Positions 24,032 through 35,629 of a stretch of 64,000 bases of DNA are shown here, piece by piece. Below the pieces are notes generated by a model. The model worked only from the letters and a program-made list of their open reading frames with translations, made no database searches and had not been told where the DNA came from. The stretch comes from Streblospio benedicti (Eukaryota > Annelida > Polychaeta > Spionida > Spionidae), in the NCBI GenBank assembly GCA_019095985.1, contig CM032664.1, positions 55,317,139 through 55,381,138 of the forward strand, written 5' to 3'. Positions within the stretch are counted from its first letter, which is position 1. Each line of letters starts with the position of its first letter. The position numbers and the translations under genes were made by a program.

Positions 24032-27000
24032 ATGCCGACCAAGATACCCATCGGCGATTACCTGGTGAACATACGGACGGAGCTGGGTAGCGGGTCATTT
24101 GGCACAGTCTACAAAGGAAAGCACAAGGTCAGTCTATAAAGCATATACATGTATACAACATGCACGCCTCCACACCAAAATGCTTGAAAAGACCTGCTCA
24201 CGCATGCAAGTGGGACTATGTATGGGGTTTCTTTGCAATATCAACCTTTTACCATATAGTATTTACTGCAAGATACAAACGAAGTCTTCTTTTGATGAAA
24301 CCCCAATTTAGGACTCCCGCATAAGTAGCTTACATTAAATCCTGTGAAAATTGACACCCACTATGTAGCAACAAGAATGCATGGATATACGAAGAGCTTC
24401 TAATTGGTTCTTAGTTCGGCTTTTTTTAATGTTACATCAACTCCATTTTGCGAATCTAACTGTAACAGTATTTGTTTCTCTAAAATTCTGCAAACTTCAA
24501 CATCATTTTGCCACACCAATAGTTGCTTGTCTGTACTATTTGCAATTTGATATGCCTTATCCATTGTTGATTGGTATGTTTTCATCATTATGTTTTGTTG
24601 CTTTTTGTACCATTTTTGAGTTTATAAACTGAACTGCAGAGGGTTTTCTATTAAAAATGTCGAAACCAAACAGATAGTATAAAACTTGAAAAATGCTGCT
24701 TTTCTGGTACCAATTTCTTTTTTAGTGCTAGGATAGATAAAACAAATCCAATCAAAATTATATTCAAAGGAATAGTTAAATGTTAATTTATTTTCTTCAT
24801 TGGTACCAAACAAGCATTGTTTTCGAACTCAAAAAAATGTTCCTTTTCAAATAACGTTTTTAAATATAATTACATAATATGTAAATTCTCAGTTTAGATT
24901 AAATTTTGATTGATTAGTTTTATTTTATTTTGAGAATTACCCTGGAAGTTCGAAATATAAAAGAATTTTTAAAGAACGAAAATATAATCTTTCATTTTGA
25001 GAATAGAGAAGGACAGATTTTCAATTATTTTGGATCTTTTTATGTTTTCTATCTCATTTGGTAGAGAAGGACAGATCTATATGGATTTTGCGACACTTGT
25101 ATTGTCGCACAATGATTTTGCTATGACAGCACTTTCTCCAGTTAAATGTTTTGTTCGAAGTACACTTTTGTGGTATTCGATGCTCACCTGAATGAAGTGA
25201 ATGTGAACTTTTACAAGAATGTGATGCACATAGGTAGCTTTAATAGTGAATAACATGTTTGAGACAATTTTGTTTTATGTTCCAATATACATCATAAAAG
25301 AAAATTCTAAAACATAATAATTAATGTTACTTATGAGAATAATATTATATCTATTAATAATAATATTATGACTATTGTCATTGTGAAAACTATTTGTCAA
25401 TTTGTAATGAAATATGTATTTATGGTTATGATAGTACGATTTATAATTCAATGTTTTCCGTATATGCAAAATATGAATATCATTAAACTTATTTTGAGAG
25501 TTCTACTATGTAAAACAGTTCCATTATCTGAAGAACTCATGCATTCTAATATCACACTGTCTGCCTTTTCAAGTAAATCCAAGATGGCAGCCACTTCAAA
25601 AATTATTCTCAGGGTTCTAAAACATAAAGCAATTTATTTATCTAAAAATGTAATGCAGTTTTAAAAAAAAGAAAGTTGAATTTGGACCTGGCTTGTCACA
25701 AGCGGTTTCCATGGCAATTCAGGTAAATCCAAGATGGCCGCCACTTTATTGCATAATATTTCAAAATCCTCAACAGGTACAGTCTGTCATTAACTGGATT
25801 TGAAATCATCAGCTATGGTTTGTACAGGAAATGCAATGAAAAAGTTTGGTACAGCACAAAAAAGGTCTACCGAAATTCGCCTAGACTATCTATACTTGTT
25901 CCATTTATGGGTCTTAAAAGATTGATCAAGGACGAACGGAGATGTCAATACCTCACCAACCTGAGGTTCCAAAGCCTCGTTTAAAGACGTGCCCCGTGTA
26001 GAGGACAGTCACCCCTCTGCACGCAAAAGAACACACCTAGTTTGAAAACAGCTAGTGTGATCTGTCCACCACCGACGCTCAGTTGGTTACCTAACCTGCC
26101 TCTGGAGGTCCATGTACCGACATCACATTGCCTCCCTCTGCTATAATCATCAGCACGTTGATGGGCTGCAGAGTATCAGCAAACAAACAAACAAACAAAG
26201 TCATATAGGGACATATGATCCAAAACGTAGAAGCAGGAGTGTGGCAGGTTAATGTGCAAACTGCTGTTTAACCACAGTCATTATTAACTTTTAATGAGTG
26301 CTTTTGCACAGGTCTGTTTTAACAGGCTCACTTATGTCCTACATGTTTGTTATGGCCCCCGATTACTCTCAGGATTCCCGAAAAGCCTTGACCTGACATT
26401 GAATCAGTGCTCTTTTTTCCCTTAAGGACACTGGCATGTTGATTGCTGCCAAGAAGGTGAAAATTTTCACCAATAATATGGAGCGGTGTCTAGCTGAGGC
26501 GCGAGCAGAAGCAGAGGCCATGCGCCGCGTGAGGCACCACCCCTACCTGCTCCACATACTGGACACCGTGTACGTTGATGAAAAGGACGATGAGGACGAC
26601 GACAGTGGTGGAGAGCAGCATACAGAATTTTGGATCATCACAGAGTACTGTGGATTGAGTATGTAATGTTTGTGTCTTTGTTTTGTCGGCATGTTAATTG
26701 ATTATAGAAAATGAGGTATGAGTAGCGAAATCATGAGCTATGTGAATTACAAAGAACGAATAATGCTTGTGTAACTACGTGTAGTTTGCACGTTGATATA
26801 TAGACGTGTGTGTATGTTTATTTGCAGAAAATCTGAATGACTATTGTCAGACACATGAAGTGAGTCTTGCTGATAAAGTGCAGATTGCGCGCCAAACTTC
26901 AGCGGGGCTCGCCTTCCTGCACAATCTGACGCCCAAGGTGATACATTGTGATATCAAGCCTGGGAATATTCTGCTCAACTCACTGGATGGAATACTCACA

Positions 27001-27574
27001 GCCAAACTAGGTCAGTAGACGTATCATACACAGTCAAAACACATCCCTGCACACGTTAATTTTGTTTGTATATGATCTGCGCACAAGCTTGTTAAAGCAT
27101 AAAAAAGGTCTGATAGCAAATAGTGACTTAAAATGAGCAGGACTTGTCTTGAGCAGGAACAAAAGCTGTGAACTTCAACAAAATACTTCCTCCAATAGCT
27201 AATCATACCAAATGATAATATGAGGACAACATTTTTGTCTAGCTAGCTTACCAGTCTGTGAAAGTGGTGAACTCTTCTTTCCCATCTATTAACTTTGTCT
27301 TTGTAATAATTAAACCAATAATTGATATGTTGAAGTTTAACATTCTCAGTTATGTCCATTTTTGCAGCGGACTTCGGTCTTTCAAAGAATCTGGATAAGT
27401 CATACTTGTCCAGCTTTAGAGGTACTTTGAGGTTCATCGCCCCTGAGTTGTGGCTTGTGGAACAGGAGGGCGGCTGCTACCTGCGGTTCGGGCCCCCATC
27501 AGACGTGTACTCACTGGGGATCGTACAGGGCATGCTGCTGGAGGCCAAGTCTCAACAGCCACTCCATAACCCAG
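24032..27574 (+). CDS. Protein kinase-like gene 1, kinase domain exons 1-4
   Basis: Four exons join in phase. Exon 1 is 24,032-24,127 (glycine loop LGSGSFGTVYKG). Exon 2 is 26,427-26,658 (AAKKV lysine, EAEAM of helix C, hinge TEYC). Exon 3 is 26,828-27,010 (catalytic loop HCDIKPGNILL). Exon 4 is 27,368-27,574 (ADFGLS, activation segment, IAPEL, SDVYSLGIV). The product should be a serine/threonine-type kinase. Cys replaces Arg in HRD, so it is a non-RD kinase; Lys, Glu, catalytic Asp and DFG Asp are all present, so catalysis is plausible. An acidic insert (DEKDDEDDDSGG) sits in the N-lobe. The frame stays open 5' of the ATG to about 23,933, so an upstream coding exon is possible. Exon 4 ends in phase 1, but the next recognisable exon (30,743) starts in phase 0, and the usual helices after SDVYSLG are missing. 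Exons are therefore absent or lost in 27,575-30,742. Confidence 0.85.
25570..26200. repeat. Intron 1 repeats of kinase gene 1
   Basis: 'aaatccaagatggc-gccact' occurs at about 25,575 and 25,724 (also at 2,140). 25,930-26,125 is an inverted copy of the repeat at 10,495-10,695. A short (CAAA)n run lies near 26,183. The rest of the 2.3 kb intron is AT-rich. Confidence 0.6.
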
Positions 27575-27616
27575 GTTAGTATGATATGTGAACAAATCTT
27601 GAATTTTTAATACATT

Positions 27617-28006
27617 CTATTTGGCTTTTAGTAAATTTGAAAGATTGAACTGAAAGGTCGTGTCTAGGATTGATTTCAACCATCTATCTATGGAGATACA
27701 GAAATTATTTACAACAGTACAGTTATAGAAATAGTGTTCCAAATCCTGTATTATGTTACATCTAAAGCAAAGTAGGTTGTGATCATTATTCATTATTGCT
27801 AAGTAATAGTTACAGTACTGATCACAAATTATAGACAGGGAATTTAGCCGAATATTTCGAATTTTAAACGAATAAGTGAATTGAAGGAAACTAAAAACCG
27901 AATGGTAAATTCTCATTTTACTCACCTTACTAGACATATGCGATAATACGGGAAATTCACGAATTACATGGACGAAAAGGATATCTGAACTTATGAAAAT
28001 TCGCAT
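27617..28006 (-). mobile_element. LINE fragment with RT zinc-binding C-terminus
   Basis: The 129-codon minus-strand frame contains 'LCFRCNIIQDLEHYFYNCTV', then 'NNFCISIDRWLKSIL'. This CxxC...HxxxxC arrangement, followed by a Trp-containing helix, is the zinc-binding tail found after LINE reverse transcriptases. It lies antisense in kinase gene 1 exactly where kinase exons are missing. It is 5'-truncated, and its frame is open over this stretch, so it may be fairly young. Confidence 0.6.
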
Positions 28007-28009
28007 TAT

Positions 28010-29410
28010 TCCCGAAATGTGCGTAATTTGTGATGATAATTGGAATCAGCATGATGTCATAGTCGATCTTCAGAAATTTGTGAATTTATTTGTTTTCTTT
28101 CTCAAAATTCGTTTTTTGAGTTGGCATCACACAACATTGTTTTTTGCATTTTGCATTTTTCACAACACTATTTGGGTAACATATATAAAATCACTTTTTA
28201 TACTGCCATTTATGTTTCAGCCAATGTGTCAAAAATTTGAAATAAAACGAATTTGATTTTGAATTTGATAATTGTAATCTATCAATATTATTTGGGAATA
28301 TTCATTGAAACGACGATACAAAGGGAATTTTTGAATTTTGAGAAGTGGAACTGAATATGGCGAATTTGCGCAAGACTACGTTTTTTCCGAATTTGTCACT
28401 GATCCATGGTTAGGAGCAGAATTCACCATAAGAAAATGTAAACGCGAATGAAAGGTAGATTTTGATGATTTTTTTTCTCCGAATTTGAACTCTCTGATCC
28501 ATTGTCTATATGATTCTGATGTAATTTTACATGAATAGGCGAATACTTTTTTTTAATACATAGCATATAGTCTCATTTTGTATTTTATGTTGTTATGGAA
28601 GGGAATCTATTGTAATATCTTTTCATTTAAGAATGAATCAAACATTGTTCAAAAGTTTTGTTACAAGCCCTAATATATGAACTACATCCAAATTGTCTAT
28701 ATGATTTCATTGTAATTTTACATCCATATTACATTTTCATTTTTACATCATTATGTTTTCGTATATAGTCTCATTGCATGTATTTGCCCATGTTGTTCTG
28801 TCTATGCTATTATAATATGTAATCATAAGAATCAAGGTGCATCATTGTTCAAAAAAAAAAGTTTTATTCAAGCTTTTTGGCCCTGGATAGAGCCCTAATC
28901 ATGAAAATACATGCAATCATGGTTGTATGGCACATTGGTTGGACATCATACAATATACTGTTTTGCGCATTCAATGTTGTGTTGTGTGTCATTTAACACC
29001 CTTACAGAGATGCGTTAACTTTTTACCCTCACTTACAATATTAATCAATACTTTCAAGATTTGGAAACTTGATTCATTCCGGGTATCTTTGATACTGTGT
29101 CATAAAATAGTATTTCTTTTGACGTGTTGACAAATGTTAAAGGTGTGTAGAAAAAATATTTGTTTGTAAAATTTCCTTTTTCTCGCGTCGTAAAAGTCTC
29201 CAGCTGTATTTTAATACAAATGACTTATGCAACAAAATAAAAAGAATATGATTTTACATTGGATTTTGATTAAATTGTATATTATTATTTTTTTATTGCA
29301 TTGTAAGACAAACTGAAACAACATGAAAAATGAATATGGTTTAAATAGGTATATAATGCTGAACATTATGCAGGGTTTGACATTAATGGTAGCCCTGTAC
29401 TGTAGCCTAA
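28010..29410. other. AT-rich intronic stretch, no exon seen
   Basis: This stretch is very AT-rich with repeated 'gaatttg' words. 'gtctatatgattctgatgta' at about 28,503 and a variant at about 28,697 mark an internal duplication. I found no sequence resembling kinase subdomains X-XI or a coiled coil here. Confidence 0.4.
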
Positions 29411-29419
29411 AATGGCAAT

Positions 29420-29572
29420 GGCAGATCCAGGCTTTTGGAAAAGGGGGGGGGCGCACTTAATTAAGGGATTTCATGGGTTTTGTACATGGGATCAATGGCA
29501 AAAACCCCTACGAAAATTAAGCATTTTGATGGGAAAGGGGGGGCGTACGCCCCAATACCCCCTGGATCTGCC
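29420..29572. mobile_element. MITE with 'GGCAGATCCA' ends
   Basis: Ends 'ggcagatccaggcttttgga' and 'cctggatctgcc' are inverted copies, with G- and C-runs just inside. A second copy is at 62,011-62,160, and worn relatives lie at about 6,420-6,560 and 7,130-7,290. It is non-coding and intronic in kinase gene 1. Confidence 0.75.
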
Positions 29573-29937
29573 TAAGTATGGCTCTCATCTGAATGCTGGG
29601 CTACCTGATTTTAAAACTTGGTAAACCTGCTCTATATAAACAAAGATGTGTGAAACGCTCAGATCTGAATTTATTAATGCGTTTATCATTTTCACATAAC
29701 ATATCAAACTACCAGAACATAAATTATGGTAATCTCTCAGGGTTTTATGGGTGATAGACATACCTCAAATACTGACATATGCTTATCGAAATGCAAGCAA
29801 TGCCAAATACTTTAATCCGGGTTAGACATATCCAAAAATGGGTAAAAGATCCTATGATTGAATGTTACATCTCTTCACCTAAGTATAGGTGTTTACAATC
29901 AAAATGCATAAGTAACCGATCAATGTCTCAACATACC

Positions 29938-30010
29938 GGTGGTACATACATGTACCAGGACACCATAGGACTCAGGGACTGTGTCATCGGTGGTACATAC
30001 ATGTACCAAT
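29938..30010. repeat. Repeated palindrome GGTACATACATGTACC
   Basis: 'ggtggtacatacatgtacca' occurs twice about 50 bp apart, and a related 'tggtacacgtatgtaccaca' lies at about 30,321. The core is nearly self-complementary. The function is unknown. Confidence 0.7.
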
Positions 30011-30742
30011 AAATATTGTTCAAGAAAATAAGTATATTATAAGCAATCTATATTCATGAATATTGACAACATTGTTATTCACACGTGTAATAGGTTAATC
30101 AGGTATCGTCAGTCGTAATGTGTTAGATATTCCTACCTCTTCTTCCTTGACATTCTGAATGTTGAAAATCTGGTTTCCAAAGAAAGGTGAAGTGTCAGTG
30201 AGAATCTCTTTGCAAACGAAAATTTACACAATCATTTGGCTGCAGTTCCAAGAGTTCACACCAGAAAAAGTAACAATTGCAAACACTAATCATTATACAA
30301 GTTATAGTTAGAGTAGTAACTGGTACACGTATGTACCACAGGGAGCTAATGGGTTAATAAGATTAACTTTAGTGTGTAGTAACAATGAAGCAATGAAGGT
30401 GTTGACAGCAGACACACAGACCACAACTGCACATGTCCGTGCACACATACACGCACGGTTTGACGTTCGAAGTTTTCATTTGATCTTGAAATAGCAGCGT
30501 ATCATATTGACAGTTGCAGACACCATAGTCAAATCCCACAGCTTACCATACTATACCCACCCGGTGGGGTTTTAATATAAACATGTCTAATCACCCACCC
30601 TCCCCACCCTTCTGAGATTGTGTTGATTATGCTGTGCTGACTGTACAATATGGTGGTCCACAAACGTAATAATACATCATTAGATCCCGTGATACTATGT
30701 CCCATGTTGCCCTATCACCCGTCCCCCTCCTTGCTGTTGTAG

Positions 30743-33521
30743 ACGGCGTCCCCACATGCCAATTTCGGCAGCTACCGTGTGAAGGATGTGAACTGCACTA
30801 TTCATCTGTGCGAGTTTGAGAGTGGCAAGGTGGGAGACAAAGTGAGAGAAATCGGGGCCGACGCTCTCGTGTACTTTAAGGGTGAGTTTGTCTCCTATTA
30901 TTATATCATGTCTATCACGCATACAAGATTATGCTTTATACACATTGACAGAATTTAGGTAACCAATTGATCTAACTATTGCTATTATGTGAAACATGCA
31001 TCCTCATGTGCATATTTCTATTGAATCAAACCAACATTTACAATTAAAATGATAGTGTACCCAGAGTAGAAACTCGAATTCAGATCACCTCTCTATTGAG
31101 GCCACCTCTCTGTTGAGGCCACCTCTATAATATGACCACCTTTATCATACGACCATTTTTATGGTCGTAAACTTTCATTTACAATACACCACAAACCTCT
31201 ATAAAGATACCGCCTCTATTTAGTGTTTAAGCATTACCCCCGGCCCCCCATCCACCAATGCCCAGAATATCACCAACCCTCTCAATAACTCACCCACTAT
31301 CCTCCCACATCCTCCCCGACCCACGCACTCCTCCCTCCCTCAGAATCACCCACCAACCCACCCACCTAAACCTAAACCTGTACACAACCGCCCGTGGGCT
31401 TACCCACACACCAAACACCATAAACACTATTTACATCGATCACTCATACAAAATGTATTCTTTATAATGGCTGAAATTAGTTAACTATTTTTATAATTAT
31501 ATTGTATCTATAGCAGAAACTCTAATTGAGACCACCTCTCTATTGACACCACCACTCTATTGAGATCACCTATATAATATGACCACCTCAATAAATAGAC
31601 CATTTCTTATGGTCCCAACCCTATATAAACAGACCACCTCTATCGAGGGTATTTGAATATATCACATCCCCCGCCCACCCACTCATTAACTCACTCACCC
31701 ACCAACTCACCCCCCACTGCCCACACAAACCCCCACCCCGACTCCCACTCCCACCCACCCAAACCCCCAACAGACTCTCTCACCTGCCCGCCGCCCACCC
31801 AACACAACCCCATCCCACTCATCCACCCGAACCCCTGTCCATTAAAACCACATTGTCCCCCCCCCACCCCTCCCCCACAAAATCACCCATCGCCCCTCTA
31901 ACTCGCTGTATCCTCCGTACCAAACCTCCACTAACTAGAATATTTTGACATCCACCATCCCCCCCCTCCCCCCTAACCATTGTAACACCCATAGTCCCCC
32001 CCCCCCCCCCCACCCCCCACTAACTGACCGTGCTGTATCCTCTGTACCAGGCAGGGCCACGCCCTCGCTGCCCGACGGCGTGGACCTGGTGCTGGTGGAC
32101 TACGGCTGGTCCGCGGCTGTCGGCGGCGTGGAGGACGCGGGCGGCCGCGGACACCGCAGCGTCGCCGTGGAGCCGTGGCGGGGTGAGTATCTGTGGGGCT
32201 CTGTGTGTGGTGACCTGGGTGGTGGGGGGGGTGGACTGGGTGGGTGGGTGGGTGGGTGGGTGATTCTGACGTGATATACGATGGTGATTGGGTGGGTGGG
32301 TGATTCTGTGGGTCTATGGGTGGGAGTGGTGTGCTTTATAATGGAATTATTTGGTAACAAATTCTTCCAACTACTGCTAATATATGCAACATGCATCCTC
32401 ATATTTACAATAAAAATAATATGGTGTGAACAGTAGAAAGTCAATTGCTGGGTGGGCGGGTGGTTGATTCTGTGGTTCTGTGTGTGTGTGGACGGGTGAG
32501 TGATGTGCTATATAATGGAAGTATTAGGTAACAAATCCTTCTAACTAGTGCTATTATATTCAACTCTCATCCTCATATTTCTTATGGAATGAAACACACA
32601 TTTAGGATTAAGATATTATTGTGCACATAGTAGAAACTCCCTATTGAGATCCCCTCTTCATTGAGACCACCTGTATAATAAGACCATTTCTTACAGTCAT
32701 AAACCATCATAAACTGAACATCACGTTTCTCCATAAAAATACCACCTCTATTTAGAGTATTGGAACATCTCCCATCACCCGCCCACCCACTCAGTGACTC
32801 AATCAACCATCCACCTGCCCATACAAAACCGTCACACAGAACCTCTCACTCACACACAGTGGGTAGGTGTGGCGGGTTTGGGGTGCGGGGTCAGCCACTT
32901 ATCATTAACAGCAGGATGTGATATTTAATAATTGGTGAGCTGTGTATCCAAGTTGTTCACTGATTATGAGTATGGACCTGTATATTGTTATAACTTGCGT
33001 GTAACTATTGACATAGAGGATTCATATATCTCCATGTTATGATTAAATGCCCTGTAGATTTGGACACGGAATTATCTACTTCATTTTTTATAAATATATA
33101 CAACATCTGATCGCTGACAAGTAGAACCTCAACTTAAATACATCAAAATTATAATAGAGACCACCTCTGTAATAAGACCAATTTGCGTGGTCCATTAAGA
33201 AACCTCTGCCAACCTGTATAAAACTGCCTCCTCTATAGAGACCACTTGATACAAGTCACCGGGTTGTAATAAGCTGTCCTTATATTATTAAATGTTAATA
33301 GACTGTCTATGTTGTTACATGCTATAACCCACCCATATAATAATCTGCCTCTGTCTTGTTACAGTTATGACTCCTCCATCACCCCTCTTGCCGACCACGC
33401 TGCCACCCGCCGCGACCACGCCGCAGCACACATCTGGGTGCTGTGGCATGGTCACACGTCCTGGCTGAGCGCGTGGCAGCAGCAGCTGACCCGTGACCCG
33501 CGCTACCAGCGCCTCGACTAG
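30743..33521 (+). CDS. Unassigned three-exon C-terminal module, copy 1 (kinase gene 1)
   Basis: Exon A is 30,743-30,881 ('SYRVKDVNCTIHLCEFESGK', then 'REIGADALVYFK'). Exon B is 32,051-32,182 ('SLPDGVDLVLVDYGWSAAVG'). Exon C is 33,365-33,521 ('DHAATRRDHAAAHIWVLWHG', ending RYQRLD and TAG). A and B join in phase at consensus sites, and all three exons are much more GC-rich than their introns. I do not recognise the domain. The same three exons follow a kinase and coiled coil at 55,695-59,089, which is why I assign this copy to kinase gene 1, but the connection across 27,575-30,742 is not proven. The B-to-C join does not keep the expected frame with the obvious sites, so the exact boundary of C is uncertain. 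Confidence 0.65.
31240..32040. repeat. C-rich, G-poor intron block
   Basis: The plus strand is dominated by CACCCACC-type degenerate repeats and C-runs with very few G. The trend reverses after exon B, where 32,220-32,320 is G-rich (GGTGGGTGGGTG). The intron is also seeded with 'gagaccacctctctattg' units. The matching intron of the second copy (56,230-57,530) has the same character. Confidence 0.8.
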
Positions 33522-33606
33522 CGCCACTCAGTAAGTCTATGTCTACTTTACATTTTACGCACCATGATGTAACCCGGGCTATCAAAATATCTCGACCTGT
33601 GACTAG

Positions 33607-33612
33607 AATAAA
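33607..33612 (+). terminator. Polyadenylation signal AATAAA, copy 1
   Basis: A canonical AATAAA lies 86 bases after the exon C stop codon. It is conserved in both other copies of this exon (about 38,127 and 59,174), in the shared context 'aataaagaattagattttct'. The conservation supports these as real last exons. Confidence 0.7.
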
Positions 33613-34179
33613 GAATTAGATTTTCTACTATATGTATATATAATTTATTATTTTTTCCCAACACCCAACCCCGCCACGTCATGATGATTAGTATGTCGTT
33701 TGTTTTATGGGAATAGGACCAAAACAGGCAAAATCACGCAAAACTGATTTTGAACGTCTAAAGAGCACTGTATTACGTTTATTAATTGTGTCAAAAAATA
33801 AAGCGATCATGTACTAAGTTGTTATGTCACGAATTATACACGGAAATCACTAGAAATCTATAGATATGTTACATTTATGAAAAATGTGTCCAATGGTAAA
33901 TAAACAATGCAGCATAATGCTAATTATGAGCTAGGAGTTTGGTGTGAATAAAATGTGTCTGTTTGCTGCTTGTTCGTTAAAATGCTCGTAATTTGACTGT
34001 ATTCTTATGACCACAAAATTAGGCTTGTATGCAGTGTGATGTGTTGGTGTGTGATATCTTAATAAATACACTGAATTATTAGTCAGTTAGGTTCATGGTT
34101 GTATCCATCCTAATGATCTATTTTGAGCGTATTATTAAATTAACAAGTTATTGAAAACAATCCCTGTATAAATGTTTGG

Positions 34180-34540
34180 TCCATCGAAGGGGTCTTGTAA
34201 AAGATGTGGTGTTACTATAGATGTGGTCATATTAGTGACATTGTCTCATTTTTAGAGGTTTTGATATTATGTATTAAAGTGGTCTTATCATAGGGTATTG
34301 TCATTATAGGGGTGGTCTTATTGGTGATGTTGTCTCATTAAGAGATGGTTTTATCACAGACATGGTCTTTTTATAGAGGTTGTCTCATTACAAAGGTGGT
34401 CTTATTAGTGAGGTGGTCTCATTATAGAGGTGGCGCTATTATTGATGTAGTATCATTATAGAGATGGCCTGATTATAGAAGTGGTCTTATTAATGAGCTG
34501 TTCTCATTATAGAGGTTTTCCTAATTTGAGTTAGTGGGCG
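34180..34540. repeat. 'agaggtggtctcattat' minisatellite block, copy 1
   Basis: About 15 degenerate units of 'tagaggtggtctcatta' stand in the 3' flank of exon C. Matching blocks are at 38,760-39,110 and 60,200-60,560. They are the reverse complement of the 'gagaccacctctctatt' units in the introns. Such blocks resemble subterminal repeats of pogo/Tigger-like elements, but I cannot show a transposase. Confidence 0.65.
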
Positions 34541-35565
34541 CTCACTCAGCATGAGTGTTGTCGTCTGTATAGACTCAAGCATGCAATTACACATGATGAA
34601 ATTCAAACCTTCAAGGCTACAAATTCCATGTTGCAATCACGTTTCATATGTGGACTTCAATAAAAGCCTAAAGAAATGAATCCCTAAGACTTTTCAAATG
34701 CGTATATATTAGTGATTATATTGTTTCAGGTTCATCAGAGACATTGTGCACGTCAACAAATCCAGGGATAAACACTAAGCAGACTTTTTCTGTTAACCCA
34801 CTTGGATGTTGAATGCCGTTTTATTTGGACATTTAGAAAGATTTTTAGATACAGATTAATCAAAATATATTATATATGATTAATACTTCTAACTTGCACA
34901 TTATTTTCTGGTTATGCATCACAAAATGAAGCTGATAAATCATGAAGTCAGCTAGTCATATTTTTAGTTGATATTTATGTAATATGATGCAGGAATTATT
35001 AACAATTTGTTATTATCTATATATGGTGTTATTTACTTTTTACTCTTATCTTAGTATTTCAAATATTGATAAACATATATGTATATCTTATGATTATTTA
35101 TTATTGCATAATAACTGTGATAATGCTTTATTGTTGAGTGTTTTAAACTGGAGGCATTTTAAACTGTGATTTGTAAAAACATGTATCTATAACTACTTGT
35201 TACTGTTTAGTTATGAGTATTGGGAAATATATTTTCATCTTTGACCTCTGATTACTTATATTTTCATGTAAAAAGTTTTATTGTCAGGATTTAGACGTAA
35301 GAATCTTTTTTTCAAATTCAACATGTTATGTTTGCTGATCTATTCCTTGACTAGGTTTGAAATATTCATGTACCTTTCAACAATATGAACAGTGAAATTA
35401 AAGAATCTAAAAATCCTTATATTTGTTTTATTTTATTTATAAAACAAATATTCATATTTTTTTGCATCAAATACATGACCTAAGTAGCCCATTCATGAGC
35501 AAGTGCATTTATCAACGATCATGAGTGTACTGTTTTCCTTGGATTCGGTGGTTTTCAGACCTTGA

Positions 35566-35629
35566 TCGTAGCCAGCAGTTCACAAATCATCATGTCGTCA
35601 TCGACAATGAGCAACCGAGCAGGCTTCAT
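35566..35629 (-). CDS. Bacterial response regulator, first 21 codons (cut by junction)
   Basis: Minus-strand reading from ATG at 35,629 gives 'MKPARLLIVDDDMMICELL'. The LLIVDDD motif is the acidic pocket at the start of a receiver (CheY-like) domain. The gene is cut after about 21 residues, where animal sequence resumes near 35,565. It lies just downstream of, and overlaps, the end of the hybrid kinase frame, as in a two-gene bacterial operon. Confidence 0.75.

Noticed and set aside
24400-24632. Short frames on both strands in kinase gene 1 intron 1
   Set aside because: They are AT-rich chance frames with no splice sites matching the phases of the flanking kinase exons.
34180-34540. CRISPR-like array
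   Set aside because: The repeated units are degenerate, contiguous minisatellite units without regular unique spacers, in animal DNA.
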